Shown piece after piece: positions 8,181-18,957 of a stretch of 64,000 bases of DNA. The stretch's first letter is position 1. Every line of letters begins with the position of its first letter. The notes under the pieces are model-generated. The model did no database searches. It was not told the origin of the DNA and was given only the letters and a program-made list of their open reading frames with translations. Source of the DNA: Thermohalobaculum sp039816045. GTDB taxonomy: Bacteria > Pseudomonadota > Alphaproteobacteria > Rhodobacterales > Rhodobacteraceae. The position numbers were made by a program, and so were the translations under genes. The DNA lies in NCBI GenBank assembly GCA_039816045.1, contig JBCBYB010000022.1, positions 1 through 64,000 of the forward strand. The letters run 5' to 3'.

Positions 8181-9155
8181 TCAAACCGGCATCTGCTCGG
8201 GGGATTGTCTCCGCGGCACGAAGAGCGCTCCGATCGCCGCGACCAGGAAGGCCCCCGGCAAAGCCAAGGGCACATCGGATGAATTGGCCGCTGCCACCGC
8301 GGCAAGATCGCCGCCGACTTGGCCGGTCACAACCGCGTCCTGCACCGCATTGCCACCCTGTTCGACTAGCACGCTGACCAGATCCGCCGAGCCGAGGGCG
8401 TCGATGAAGTCCGGCCCATTCGTTTCGGCCGTTAGCGTCGCAGAAAAGAACGCCCCTTCGCCGAAGATGAAGGGCACCTCGATCGTGACGATGCCGTCGA
8501 AGGGCGTCAAACCCGGGTTCGAGCTGTCGTCGACCATCCCGAACAACAGAGCCGTGGAGATGAACCCATCAAAGAAGATTGGCTCTGGCGTTACGATAAG
8601 CTCGTCCGCGAAGGCCAGCTCCTCGAACCCCGATCCCATGATCGTGGGCGTGAGTTCCGTTGGCAACGCCGTCAGACCGCCGTCAGGGATCGCATACTCA
8701 AAGATGAAGAAGAGGCCCGCGCTGGACGACCTGACAACGTCCATGGTGCCTTCGAGCGCGAAATCGAGCGTGAGATTTCCAAAGCCCGTTTCGCCAGAAG
8801 ACGTGATGCCTACCATGTCCGCGTATCGGGCGGACGCGCCGACTTGGTCGCCGGGCCCTCTGAATGGAAGCCCTTCGCTGGCGACACCCAGCGAGCCTGC
8901 TTCGGCCCGTGCGCCGGCCCGGAACGGTGAGACGCCGTCGAGTGCAAGTGTGTCGACCGACACTTGCGCCGTTCCGGATGTCTGACTGTCCGTAAAGGTC
9001 AGCGAATCGAAGTTGACGTTGTCTACATTGTTCACCGTCGCGCGGAGGCCTGGGGTGAAGTCTCCAAGCGAGCGCGGTGGCATTGTGGTCGACGCCGCAT
9101 GGGTGCTCCAGAACGCGGCAACAGATAACACAAAGGGTATCCAGGACGAACTCAT
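8181..9155 (-). CDS. Secreted protein with a PEP-CTERM-like sorting tail
   Basis: A 324-residue protein with an N-terminal signal peptide (IPFVLSVAAFWSTHA), a beta-rich body poor in Lys and Cys and rich in Gly, Asp, Ser and Thr, and a C-terminal tripartite tail: SSDVPLALPGAF, a hydrophobic span, then PRRQ. This order (short VPLxL motif, helix, basic end) is that of VPLPA-CTERM/PEP-CTERM proteins sorted by exosortases. The usual VPLPA is altered to VPLAL, so the assignment is tentative. No exosortase lies nearby. It is divergent from acnA and separate from the ccm operon. Confidence 0.6.
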   Translation of the reverse strand: MSSSWIPFVLSVAAFWSTHAASTTMPPRSLGDFTPGLRATVNNVDNVNFDSLTFTDSQTSGTAQVSVDTLALDGVSPFRAGARAEAGSLGVASEGLPFRGPGDQVGASARYADMVGITSSGETGFGNLTLDFALEGTMDVVRSSSAGLFFIFEYAIPDGGLTALPTELTPTIMGSGFEELAFADELIVTPEPIFFDGFISTALLFGMVDDSSNPGLTPFDGIVTIEVPFIFGEGAFFSATLTAETNGPDFIDALGSADLVSVLVEQGGNAVQDAVVTGQVGGDLAAVAAANSSDVPLALPGAFLVAAIGALFVPRRQSPEQMPV

Positions 9156-9374
9156 TTGGGCCTCTCAACGCAATCAATCTCGAATTGGTACGATACCGGC
9201 CAGGGCGGTGCTCTTCAACAATCTGCGGATCACGATTTGTCGTTTGGGGACTGCGACCACCGGGCTGCTTGCGCCGCACCCAAGCTTTTTTTAAGCACCC
9301 TTAAAGAACTCCACAGCCCGCCGCCCCCAGACCCGTCGCAAGGCCGGTCGGGCCCCAGCCAATGGGAGAGACCT

Positions 9375-12062
<2,688 letters not shown>

Positions 12063-12154
12063 CCCGGGCGGTCTGCGACAAGGGCGGCGCCGTCGGTCCT
12101 GTGCTGAAACTCTGAACTGTGGCACGCTTCTCGACATCAACCGGGGAGCGCGCC

Positions 12155-12811
12155 ATGCAGATGCCGGAACCGCGGGACTTCGGATGGGATCCGAAACCGC
12201 TAGAGAGCGCGGACACCTTTGTTGAGAGCCTGCCGAACGGGCAGATGGTGCTCACCATCGATCATGATCGCATCGCCGGGGTCACCACTGAGATGCTGGT
12301 GTGGTGGTTCCAAACCTTCGCCTCCCTAGAGGTCGAGGCCAAGGGGCGCCGGATGCCCGCCTACTTCGTCTGGCACCCCCGCGATCATATCGGGGTGGAG
12401 CACCGTGGTGGCGCGCCCGGAGGTCCGGTGCGCCCTGGTGAGCATCTGCGCATTCACGAAGCTTTTGACCGCCGGGCGGAATTTGAGCTCGACGCGGTGG
12501 CGGAGGTCACCCAACTTGATGCCACAGGCATCGGCTTGCGCGTGTCCCTTCTCGGCCGCCCGCTGATGGACTTGGTGCACCGGTTCCAGGATGTCGAAGG
12601 TGGTGTATTGTACCGCAGCCGTATGGTGCTCGGCCACGACGGCGGGTTGCTGCGCTATGTGGTGAACCGGCTCGTCTTGCCGCGGCGCTTCAACCGGGAG
12701 AAGGCGGAGGCCTGGCTTCGGCACAATGTCGAGGAGGTTGGCTTTTTCGAGCGGTTCCTGCCGGAGCTTTACGCCAAACGCGCGGACGCGCCGCTGATCC
12801 GGATGGGCTGA
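12155..12811 (+). CDS. DAPG hydrolase (PhlG)-family-like protein
   Basis: A 219-residue soluble protein. The segment TTEMLVWWFQTF, followed about 20 residues later by YFVWHPRDHIGVEH, recalls the PhlG-type fold, where such His and Asp residues hold a metal. A second half with LLGRPLMDLVHRFQDVEGGVLYRSRMVLGHD and a terminal RHNVEEVGFFERFLPELY helix is also in keeping with that group. PhlG cleaves a carbon-carbon bond in 2,4-diacetylphloroglucinol, but many relatives have no known substrate. GGGGAG precedes the ATG. The family call rests on remembered motifs only. Confidence 0.5.
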   Translation: MQMPEPRDFGWDPKPLESADTFVESLPNGQMVLTIDHDRIAGVTTEMLVWWFQTFASLEVEAKGRRMPAYFVWHPRDHIGVEHRGGAPGGPVRPGEHLRIHEAFDRRAEFELDAVAEVTQLDATGIGLRVSLLGRPLMDLVHRFQDVEGGVLYRSRMVLGHDGGLLRYVVNRLVLPRRFNREKAEAWLRHNVEEVGFFERFLPELYAKRADAPLIRMG

Positions 12812-12855
12812 GGGCGCGTGCGCCCCCAGCCGGTCGTGTTTCGGTCAGATCTGGG

Positions 12856-13335
12856 TCAGAACTCGACCTTCAGCTTCACCGGCACGAACTTGAAGTCGAC
12901 CTTGCCCTTCTGCATGCCCTTCTCGATGTGCTTCAGGTAGGCTTTGGGGTCGAGGCCAAATTCGGTCTTACCCACTTTCACCGTCGTCGTCTTCTTGATG
13001 ATCTTGCCAAGCTGATCGTTGAATTGCGGCGATGTATTCTTGAGGTCAATCTTCTGAAGCGCCTTGAGCTTCATGTTGAGCTGTTTCTCATCACTCGCCA
13101 AGTCCTTGTAGAACTGCATTTCCAGATCTTTCAAGGACTGCATTGGATCGAACTTAAGTGTCGACGGATCCAGTTTGCCACTCTCGCACAACTCACACTT
13201 TAGCCGCATATCTTCCAGCAGTTTCAACCGCGTCTGCATCCGTTTCTCGAACGTTCCGAAGCAGCCCGAAATCTGCGTCAAGGCCTTCTTCTCTTCTTTG
13301 GGGTCCGTCTTACCCTTACCTTTTGCATCACCCAT
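12856..13335 (-). CDS. Lysine-rich hypothetical protein
   Basis: A 159-residue protein I do not recognise. It is very Lys-rich, starts with a charged MGDAKGKGKTDPKEEKKA segment, has a paired Cys motif (LKCELCESG) and a long predicted helix region (SLKDLEMQFYKDLASDEKQLNMKLKALQ). No signal or membrane span. GAGGATGAAACT precedes the ATG at 13335; the open frame extends far upstream but only as high-GC noise. Its codons are visibly less GC-rich than those of neighbours, which suggests a foreign origin. Confidence 0.6.
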   Translation of the reverse strand: MGDAKGKGKTDPKEEKKALTQISGCFGTFEKRMQTRLKLLEDMRLKCELCESGKLDPSTLKFDPMQSLKDLEMQFYKDLASDEKQLNMKLKALQKIDLKNTSPQFNDQLGKIIKKTTTVKVGKTEFGLDPKAYLKHIEKGMQKGKVDFKFVPVKLKVEF

Positions 13336-13557
13336 AGTTTCATCCTCGATGTTCTGTGTGTTGAAAAAAACGGAGCCAATGGCCCGGCGTCGGCAAACTG
13401 ACGCCGCGCGAAGTATAGCGCCGAGAAACAATTTTTCCAGACTACCGAATCTAAACGAAATCTCGCCAGAATTGCTGCACCGCAGGGCTTTGGGGCCGTG
13501 CCGCAACGCACGCCAAGGCGACCGGCGCAAAAACAAGAAGACTGCAGGCACAAACCG

Positions 13558-13839
13558 ATGAACGCACCCGTTTCTGCGAAGGAGCTGAGCCTTCAGCTCG
13601 AAGGATACTCCCTGGCCACGGCCGAGATCCTCTACCGTATGCCGGATGCCCAGAGCCTCCTCCAAACCTTTCTCTGGCAGGACTATGATCGCGCGCCGGA
13701 GTTTCCCAAGCTCCACAAGTTTTTGGATTTCTGGGAACGCGAACTCGATGGGCCGATCCATTCGGTGAGGCTCTGCCATGCCGGTCTGATCGGGCCACGA
13801 GAGTTCCGCTATGGGCAGCACGAGCTGTCGGTGCATTAA
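13558..13839 (+). CDS. usg: Usg-family protein
   Basis: A 93-residue protein with the full Usg signature: LEGYSLATAEILYRMPD, LLQTFLWQDYDRAPEFPKL, FLDFWERELDGPIHSVR and a final strand. The family is small, alphaproteobacterial and named for a frame near tryptophan genes; its function is unknown. The ATG at 13558 gives the normal length. The stop codon lies inside a 13-base tandem repeat. It is divergent from the Lys-rich protein gene and followed by a DUF1223 gene. Confidence 0.9.
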   Translation: MNAPVSAKELSLQLEGYSLATAEILYRMPDAQSLLQTFLWQDYDRAPEFPKLHKFLDFWERELDGPIHSVRLCHAGLIGPREFRYGQHELSVH

Positions 13840-13852
13840 GTCGGTGCACTAA
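13827..13852. repeat. 13-base tandem duplication across the usg stop codon
   Basis: GTCGGTGCATTAA is directly followed by GTCGGTGCACTAA (one mismatch). The first copy holds the last codons and the TAA of usg, so the duplication lies at or beyond the stop. Probably a recent slip. Confidence 0.8.
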
Positions 13853-13920
13853 TAGGTCCTCGCGCGGCGTCACGCAGCTTTGAGTTGCCTCGGAGGCAGG
13901 GGCGCGGCACTTCTTGGTGC

Positions 13921-14646
13921 ATGAAACACATGCTTCGCTTTCGCATTGCGGCGGTGCTCGCTGCCGGCTTTGCTTCGTTGGCCGCTCCGGCTCTGGCCGA
14001 GGGCGGCTCTCCGACCGTGTTGATCGAGCTCTACACCAGCCAGGGGTGCAGTTCGTGTCCGCCGGCGGACGCAGCGCTCGGACAGCTCGCCAAGCGTTCC
14101 GACGTGGTCGCCCTGTCCCTTCATGTGGACTACTGGGACTATCTCGGCTGGAAAGACACCTTTGCCTCGCCGCAATACACCAAACGGCAATACGCCTATA
14201 AGCGCACGTTCGGCGCTCGGGTGGTCTACACGCCCCAGATCGTTGTGCAGGGGGTCGAGGACGCCGTCGGCAGCCGCAACGGCCATGTGATCGATCTGAT
14301 CAAGATGGCGCAGGCTAAGGCCGAGGTGGCGCGGATGGCGCTCGAAGAAGCGGGCGCGTCACTGATTGCGCGGCTTCAGCCGGTCGAAGGGCATCAGGCC
14401 GCCGGGACGATCTGGGTTGCGCGCTATGACCGGTCCCGCGAGATCGATATTGGCCGGGGTGAGAACCGCGGGCGGATGCTCACCTATCACAACGTGGTTC
14501 GAAGCCTGACGGAGGGCGGCGCCTGGAGCGGGGACGGGCCCTATGAGCTCACCCTCGATCCGCCAGCCGTGGGCGAGGGCGTTGCCGTGTGGCTGCAAGA
14601 GGGGGTCGCCGGTCCGATCTTCGCCGCCGCGAAATACGAGCGCTGA
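13921..14646 (+). CDS. DUF1223 secreted thioredoxin-fold protein
   Basis: A 241-residue protein with a cleavable signal peptide (MKHMLRFRIAAVLAAGFASLAAPALA). The body starts VLIELYTSQGCSSCPPADAALGQLA, the family hallmark: a thioredoxin-like fold with a CxxC motif followed by PP. It continues with HVDYWDYLGWKDTFASPQYTKRQ and YTPQIVVQG, both characteristic of DUF1223. The biochemical role is not known; a periplasmic redox or metal function is possible. The ATG at 13921 is chosen because the signal peptide begins there. It is convergent with the acyltransferase gene. Confidence 0.88.
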   Translation: MKHMLRFRIAAVLAAGFASLAAPALAEGGSPTVLIELYTSQGCSSCPPADAALGQLAKRSDVVALSLHVDYWDYLGWKDTFASPQYTKRQYAYKRTFGARVVYTPQIVVQGVEDAVGSRNGHVIDLIKMAQAKAEVARMALEEAGASLIARLQPVEGHQAAGTIWVARYDRSREIDIGRGENRGRMLTYHNVVRSLTEGGAWSGDGPYELTLDPPAVGEGVAVWLQEGVAGPIFAAAKYER

Positions 14647-14652
14647 GGCTGA

Positions 14653-15570
14653 TCAGCGGCCCCGCCGTGCGGTCTTCCAGCGCCGATGGAACCAGAGCCA
14701 CTGGCCGGGATCCGCTTCGATCCAGGCGCCGATGCGGGCGTTGACCTCCGTCATCGCCGCCGCGGGGTCGTCCACGGGGATCTCGGGCTCAAAGCTGACC
14801 TCAAAGCGTCGCTCATCGACGTTGCGCCGACCAACGGCAGGGATGAGCGCGGCGTTGCATCGTCTCGCCAATTCGGCGGCGGCCAGGACCGTCTCCGCGG
14901 GCTGACCCAGGAACGGCAGCATCGGCGCACCCGAGTTCCGCTGATCTACCAGGATCATGACCACGCCGCCGCGCTTCAGGTGAGCGATCATCGCACGCAG
15001 TCCGGCTGCGCCTTTTCGCAACACCGGTGTGCCGGCGCAATGGATCGTCTCGAACGCCGTCCGGTCTAGATAGCGATTGTTGAAGGCGCGGTAGATGATA
15101 CCGCTATCGATCCCCGCCCGCAGGGCCGCGATCCGCACCGCCTCCCAGTTCCCATAGTGCGCGGTGGCGAGGATGGCGCCACGGCCCTCGGCACGTACCG
15201 CCTCGAGATGCTCGAGGCCCTCGGAGCGCAGCACCATCTTCTGTGAAAAGCGCGTCAGACGGGGGTACTCGATCAGCAGGCGCAGGAACTGTTGGCCAGC
15301 CTCCATCGCGATTGCACGGTGTGCCGCGGCGCCGCGCTCGGGCCAGACCTGAGCGAGGTTCTGCTGGGCGCGCTTTCGGAACGCGGGCACTGCCAGCACC
15401 GCCCATCCGCCAAGCGGTGCAAGGACCCGCGACAGCGTCCACACGCCGAAAGGCCGCGTGACGGCAAGGAATATCCAGGCGACGGCATAGACGGCCCATT
15501 CGCCCGCCCGCACGTGCCAGCGGTCGCGGGTGAAGACATAGGCGCTTGGGCGGTCGTCCTTGGTGCTCAC
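14653..15570 (-). CDS. LpxL/HtrB-like lysophospholipid acyltransferase
   Basis: A 305-residue membrane-associated acyltransferase of the lipid A biosynthesis acyltransferase family. After an N-terminal hydrophobic segment come RAQQNLAQVWPE, the HxxxxE-type motif ATAHYGNWEA, then RAFNNRYLDRT, the VMILVDQRNSGAPMLPFLGQPA acceptor-site region and FHRRWKTARRGR at the end. It probably acylates lipid A or a related lipid at the inner membrane. The GTG start overlaps the MATE stop by four bases (GTGA), so the two are co-translated. The exact acceptor cannot be told. Confidence 0.88.
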   Translation of the reverse strand: MSTKDDRPSAYVFTRDRWHVRAGEWAVYAVAWIFLAVTRPFGVWTLSRVLAPLGGWAVLAVPAFRKRAQQNLAQVWPERGAAAHRAIAMEAGQQFLRLLIEYPRLTRFSQKMVLRSEGLEHLEAVRAEGRGAILATAHYGNWEAVRIAALRAGIDSGIIYRAFNNRYLDRTAFETIHCAGTPVLRKGAAGLRAMIAHLKRGGVVMILVDQRNSGAPMLPFLGQPAETVLAAAELARRCNAALIPAVGRRNVDERRFEVSFEPEIPVDDPAAAMTEVNARIGAWIEADPGQWLWFHRRWKTARRGR

Positions 15571-16967
15571 CGGGGAGAGCTCCGGTTCGGCCGTGTCAGA
15601 ACAGCGAAGCGCCAAGCCAGGAGCACGGTGGCCAGGATGCAACTTGCGACAATCGCATAGATCAGCCCCGGTTCCTCCAAGCCCCAGCCGACCCCCAATA
15701 GCCAGCCGAGCGGGATCATGAGGGCGGCAAAGGACAGGGCATAGACCCAAATTGGTATCCAGGCATCGCCGAGCGCACGCACCGCTTGGCCAAGAACCAC
15801 CTGCGCCGTGTCCGGCACGAAGATGAGGGCCGAGAGGGCAATGAGAAGCGCCGAGCGCGCCTGGAGCTCCGGCACGTTGGTGTAGACGGCAGCGATCCCT
15901 CCTTGGCCCAGAACCACAAGGCCACCGAGCAGCCCCATCACCGCGAACGCCGTCGCAAGGCCGCTCCAGCCGGCGAAGGCCGCCTCTTCGGGACGCCCGC
16001 GGCCGACCTCGATGCCGACGCGCACGCCCGTCGCGATCGCCATGCCGAGGCCAACCATGAAGACGGTCGAGGTCAGGTTGTGGGAGATCGAATAGGCATC
16101 GAGCGCCTCGAGCGACATTTGGCCAGCAAAGATCGTCATTGCTGCGAAACCCAGTGTCTCGCAGCCGTTGCCGAGGCCGGCCGAGAGCCCGAGCTTTCGC
16201 ATCAATGCGCCGGAGCGCCAACCGCCCGGACCCCAGAAACTCTCCCAAGGCCCCCGGACGCCCGCTTCATGCGCGCCCGCTTGCCAAAGGATGGCGCCGA
16301 CCATTGCGCCAGCGGCGCCAAACCGCGCGAGGGTCGAGGCAAGCGCTGCGCCAACAGCCCCCAGTTCCGGCGCCCCCATAGATCCATAGATCAGCAGCCA
16401 ATTCAGCGCGAGGTTCACCACATTCGCGCCGATCATCACCGCAAGCGCAAAGAACGGCCGCCGGGTGGCCTCGAAGTAAAAGGCGCAGATGGCGAACAGC
16501 ACCTGGGCGACCAAACCGGGGGCCAGCGCCTTGGCCACATCGCCGCCTGCAGCCGACAGGCCCGGATCCTGACCGAAGAACAGCAGCAGATCCTCGGCCT
16601 GCCAGACGACCGAGGCAGCAAGCAACGAGACCACGAGGCCCCATACCATCGCGCGGCGCCAGGCCCGCCCGCATTCGGCCCAGTCTCCTGCGCCGTAAGC
16701 GCGGCTCACCACCGCGACGACCCCCGAGCAGAGACCGATGCTCATCACCAGCATCGGGATGAACACCGCCAGTCCGAGATTGGCAATGCCGACCGCGCCC
16801 GGCTGGTAGCGGCCCAGCATCACGACATCGCAAAACGCCATCGCCAGAATGCCCGCGCGCGACAGCATCACCGGCCAGGCGAGGCGCAGAAGATCGCAGA
16901 CGTGCCAGCGCAGCCGCGGCCAGAAGGCGGTGTGGCTCGGCGCTGGGGCGTCGCGGGTCGCAGGCAC
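15567..16967 (-). CDS. MATE-family efflux transporter
   Basis: A 466-residue membrane protein with about twelve spans in two homologous bundles, as in MATE antiporters (LAWPVMLSRAGILAMAFCDVVMLGRY at the start and KLGLSAGLGNGCETLGFAAMTIFAG starting the second half). The segment LYEAT-like ICAFYFEATRRP and LNWLLIYGSMGAPELGAVGAALAS is typical. Such proteins export drugs or metabolites with Na+ or H+. Start is GTG at 16967. Its stop overlaps the acyltransferase start, so a link with envelope lipids is possible but not shown. Confidence 0.92.
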   Translation of the reverse strand: MPATRDAPAPSHTAFWPRLRWHVCDLLRLAWPVMLSRAGILAMAFCDVVMLGRYQPGAVGIANLGLAVFIPMLVMSIGLCSGVVAVVSRAYGAGDWAECGRAWRRAMVWGLVVSLLAASVVWQAEDLLLFFGQDPGLSAAGGDVAKALAPGLVAQVLFAICAFYFEATRRPFFALAVMIGANVVNLALNWLLIYGSMGAPELGAVGAALASTLARFGAAGAMVGAILWQAGAHEAGVRGPWESFWGPGGWRSGALMRKLGLSAGLGNGCETLGFAAMTIFAGQMSLEALDAYSISHNLTSTVFMVGLGMAIATGVRVGIEVGRGRPEEAAFAGWSGLATAFAVMGLLGGLVVLGQGGIAAVYTNVPELQARSALLIALSALIFVPDTAQVVLGQAVRALGDAWIPIWVYALSFAALMIPLGWLLGVGWGLEEPGLIYAIVASCILATVLLAWRFAVLTRPNRSSPR

Positions 16968-17014
16968 GGGCTCGATCCTCGGGGGAGGGCGCTGCCCGCG
17001 GCTGAACAGGAGGC

Positions 17015-17923
17015 TCAGCGCTGGGGGCGGGCGGAAGGCGCCGTCCGGACCCGCTCTCTATGCCAGACATAGAGGCCAGCGCAAACGATAACCAAGGCGC
17101 CGAAGATTGTGTATTGGTCCGGCACTTCGGCAAAGACAAGATACCCGATGAGCGCTGACCATACGAGCTGCGAGTAGTTGAACGGCGCCAGCACCGATGC
17201 TGGTGCCTGCGCGAGTGCCCACACAAGGCAAAGATGGCCGACAAAGCCGATGCAGCCGATCAGGCACAAGAGCGGGATCAGGTCTGGCGAAGGCGACACC
17301 CAGACGAACGGCATGGCGAGTGAGGCGAAGACGCTGCCGATCAGCGTGCTGTAGAGCATGGTCGTCCAGATGCTGTCCGAGGCGCTCATCGCACGTGTGG
17401 CCACCTGGAACCCGGCAAGGCAGATGGCCGCTCCGACCACAAGCAGAGCTGCCGGCTGGAAGACCCCGACCCCCGGGCGGAGAATGATCAGCGCGCCCAC
17501 CAGCCCGATTGCCACCCCGGCCCAGCGGCGTGCGCCCACCTGTTCGCGCAGGATCAAGGCCGCAAGCGCCGTGATCATGAGCGGCGAGAGCTCCATAAGC
17601 GCTGTGGCTTCGGCCAGTGGCAACACCGCGAGGCCCGTAAAGAAAAGCGAGGTTGCCGTGAAGAGAAGCCCGGATCGCAAGAGCTGGAGACCGAGATTGG
17701 CCGTCCGCATGCGCCGCGCGAGGCTTGGCAGAAAGATCAACCCCACCAGCACAGTCTGGCTCACATAGCGGGCCCAGACCACCTGCATGGCGGGCAGGCT
17801 CTGCGCGATATGCTTGGCGAGCGCATCCATACAGATGAAGACGAACATGGCCGCGCACATGCCCAGAGCACCGCGGGTCTCGGGCGAGAGATCCGCGGCC
17901 TTGTTTGTGGCCCAGGCGATCAT
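17015..17923 (-). CDS. DMT/EamA-family transporter downstream of the NHase-like operon
   Basis: A 302-residue protein with ten predicted membrane spans and two EamA repeats (MCAAMFVFICMDALAKHI at the start of one; the second ends with YSQLVWSALIGYLVFAEVPD). This variant, with MDALAKH near the N terminus, is a common alphaproteobacterial DMT exporter group. The ATG at 17923 lies ten bases after the stop of the nitrile hydratase-like metal subunit; a second ATG at 17956 would overlap that gene. It may be the last gene of that operon. Substrate unknown. Confidence 0.85.
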   Translation of the reverse strand: MIAWATNKAADLSPETRGALGMCAAMFVFICMDALAKHIAQSLPAMQVVWARYVSQTVLVGLIFLPSLARRMRTANLGLQLLRSGLLFTATSLFFTGLAVLPLAEATALMELSPLMITALAALILREQVGARRWAGVAIGLVGALIILRPGVGVFQPAALLVVGAAICLAGFQVATRAMSASDSIWTTMLYSTLIGSVFASLAMPFVWVSPSPDLIPLLCLIGCIGFVGHLCLVWALAQAPASVLAPFNYSQLVWSALIGYLVFAEVPDQYTIFGALVIVCAGLYVWHRERVRTAPSARPQR

Positions 17924-17933
17924 GGCCGGTGGG

Positions 17934-18620
17934 TCATTGGTTGGGCGGGACGGCAACCCCGATCATCGCATCGCGGGTGACGATCTCGGCGAGGCGCTCG
18001 GCGTCCCAATCCTCGGTTCCCTCCGGGCGTGCGGGCAAGACCACATAGCGCATGTCGGCGGTCGAGTCGTGAACCTGGACCCGGGTGGACGCGGGCAAGG
18101 TCAATCCAAACTCCGAAAGCACCTGACGCGGCTCCTTGACGGTGCGAGACCGATAGGCGCGGCTTTTGTACCAGTCCGGCGGCAGGCCAAGGAGATTGCG
18201 CGGATAGCAGGAGCAGAGCGTGCAGACGACCACGTTGTGAGTGTCGGCCGTGTTCTCCACAACCACCAGCTTCATAGCCTCGACCTCGATCCCCAACTCG
18301 CGGCAGGCGGCAGATCCGTCGGCGAGCAAACGCGCCTTGTAGTCCGGATCCGTCCAAGCACGTGCGACGACCTTGGCGCCGAGGGCGGGCGACCGGGCGT
18401 CCATTCGGTCGATCTGCGCCTGGATCTCGTCCGCAGTCGCGACGCCCTTTTCGACCAACAACTCACGGACAGCGATCTCCATGCGCTGCCAATAGGTCAG
18501 TGGCCCGTCATTGTCGGCCCGGTAGGGATGGCCCGAGGGGCTCATCCCGTTCCCATGGTCGTGTCCGTGTCCGTGTCCGTGTCCGTGTCCGTGTCCGTGG
18601 TCGTGATGGTCATGTGGCAT
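17934..18620 (-). CDS. Nitrile hydratase alpha/thiocyanate hydrolase gamma-like cobalt subunit with His-rich tail
   Basis: A 228-residue protein with the metal-binding core VVCTLCSCYPRNLLGLPPDWYKSRAYRSR. Cys133, Cys136 and Cys138 with Ser137 form the claw setting; Thr after the first Cys marks the cobalt form, and the last two Cys are normally oxidised. RVQVHDSTADMRYVVLP and RDAMIGV close the domain as in the family. Before this lies MPHDHHDH, six Gly-His pairs and DHG: eleven His in the first 22 residues, unlike ordinary alpha subunits. The gene overlaps the upstream subunit by eleven bases. Whether the substrate is a nitrile, thiocyanate or something else cannot be told. Confidence 0.85.
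   Translation of the reverse strand: MPHDHHDHGHGHGHGHGHGHDHGNGMSPSGHPYRADNDGPLTYWQRMEIAVRELLVEKGVATADEIQAQIDRMDARSPALGAKVVARAWTDPDYKARLLADGSAACRELGIEVEAMKLVVVENTADTHNVVVCTLCSCYPRNLLGLPPDWYKSRAYRSRTVKEPRQVLSEFGLTLPASTRVQVHDSTADMRYVVLPARPEGTEDWDAERLAEIVTRDAMIGVAVPPNQ
18561..18596. repeat. Six tandem hexamers encoding Gly-His
   Basis: Six perfect copies of GTGTCC on the plus strand, read as GGA CAC (Gly-His) in the minus-strand cobalt-subunit gene. Because the unit is six bases, slippage would change the number of His without breaking the frame. Confidence 0.95.
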
Positions 18621-18957
18621 CGGCAGGCTCCAGCCAGTGCTCGAAGATCTCGGCATCGAGCGTATCGGACGGGGTTTCAGCGCCGTCGCCCCAGATCTCC
18701 GCCATAAAGAACCGGACGCGGTACAGAGGGCGATCGGGCTTCCCGTCTCGGCCATAGGCGAGCTCTTCCGGGTTCGCGAAGGCGCCGCAGATCCGCTCGA
18801 CCCGACCGATGCGCCCACGCAGATACCAGGGCGTGCGCATGTGGCCGGGGCCGTCCGCGATCCGTACCCGCACTGCATCGCCCGGCGCAAACCGCGCCGT
18901 ATCCGCCCCCGGATAGGGCGGGTCGAAAGGCGGTGGGCTCACCTGGGGGAGGGTCAC
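18610..18957 (-). CDS. Nitrile hydratase beta C-terminal-domain subunit (SCNase alpha-like)
   Basis: A 115-residue protein matching only the C-terminal SH3-like barrel of nitrile hydratase beta: FAPGDAVRVR, then GHMRTPWYLRGRIGRVERICGAF, LYRVRFFMAEIWGD and a final FEHWLEPA. In ordinary nitrile hydratases this domain is fused to an N-terminal helical domain; here that half is a separate gene at 19463-19819, as in thiocyanate hydrolase, where the beta chain is split. The GTG start overlaps the cupin stop by four bases, and the end overlaps the cobalt subunit by eleven. Confidence 0.8.
   Translation of the reverse strand: MTLPQVSPPPFDPPYPGADTARFAPGDAVRVRIADGPGHMRTPWYLRGRIGRVERICGAFANPEELAYGRDGKPDRPLYRVRFFMAEIWGDGAETPSDTLDAEIFEHWLEPADAT

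Noticed and set aside
9291..9304. TTAAGCACCCTTAA upstream of acnA as a CtrA box
   Set aside because: The spacing is six bases instead of seven, so it does not fit the CtrA pattern.
12812..12825. GGGCGC/GCGCCC hairpin after the PhlG-like gene as a terminator
   Set aside because: The stem is only six bases with a two-base loop and no T-run; GC-rich DNA gives such pairs by chance.
15786..17072. A 428-codon frame opposite the MATE gene
   Set aside because: Composition is that of an antisense frame in GC-rich DNA (His, Arg, Asp and Gln rich) with no hydrophobic core.
18561..18596. Hexamer array as a CRISPR or intergenic satellite
   Set aside because: Units are six bases without spacers and lie inside a coding region as Gly-His codons.
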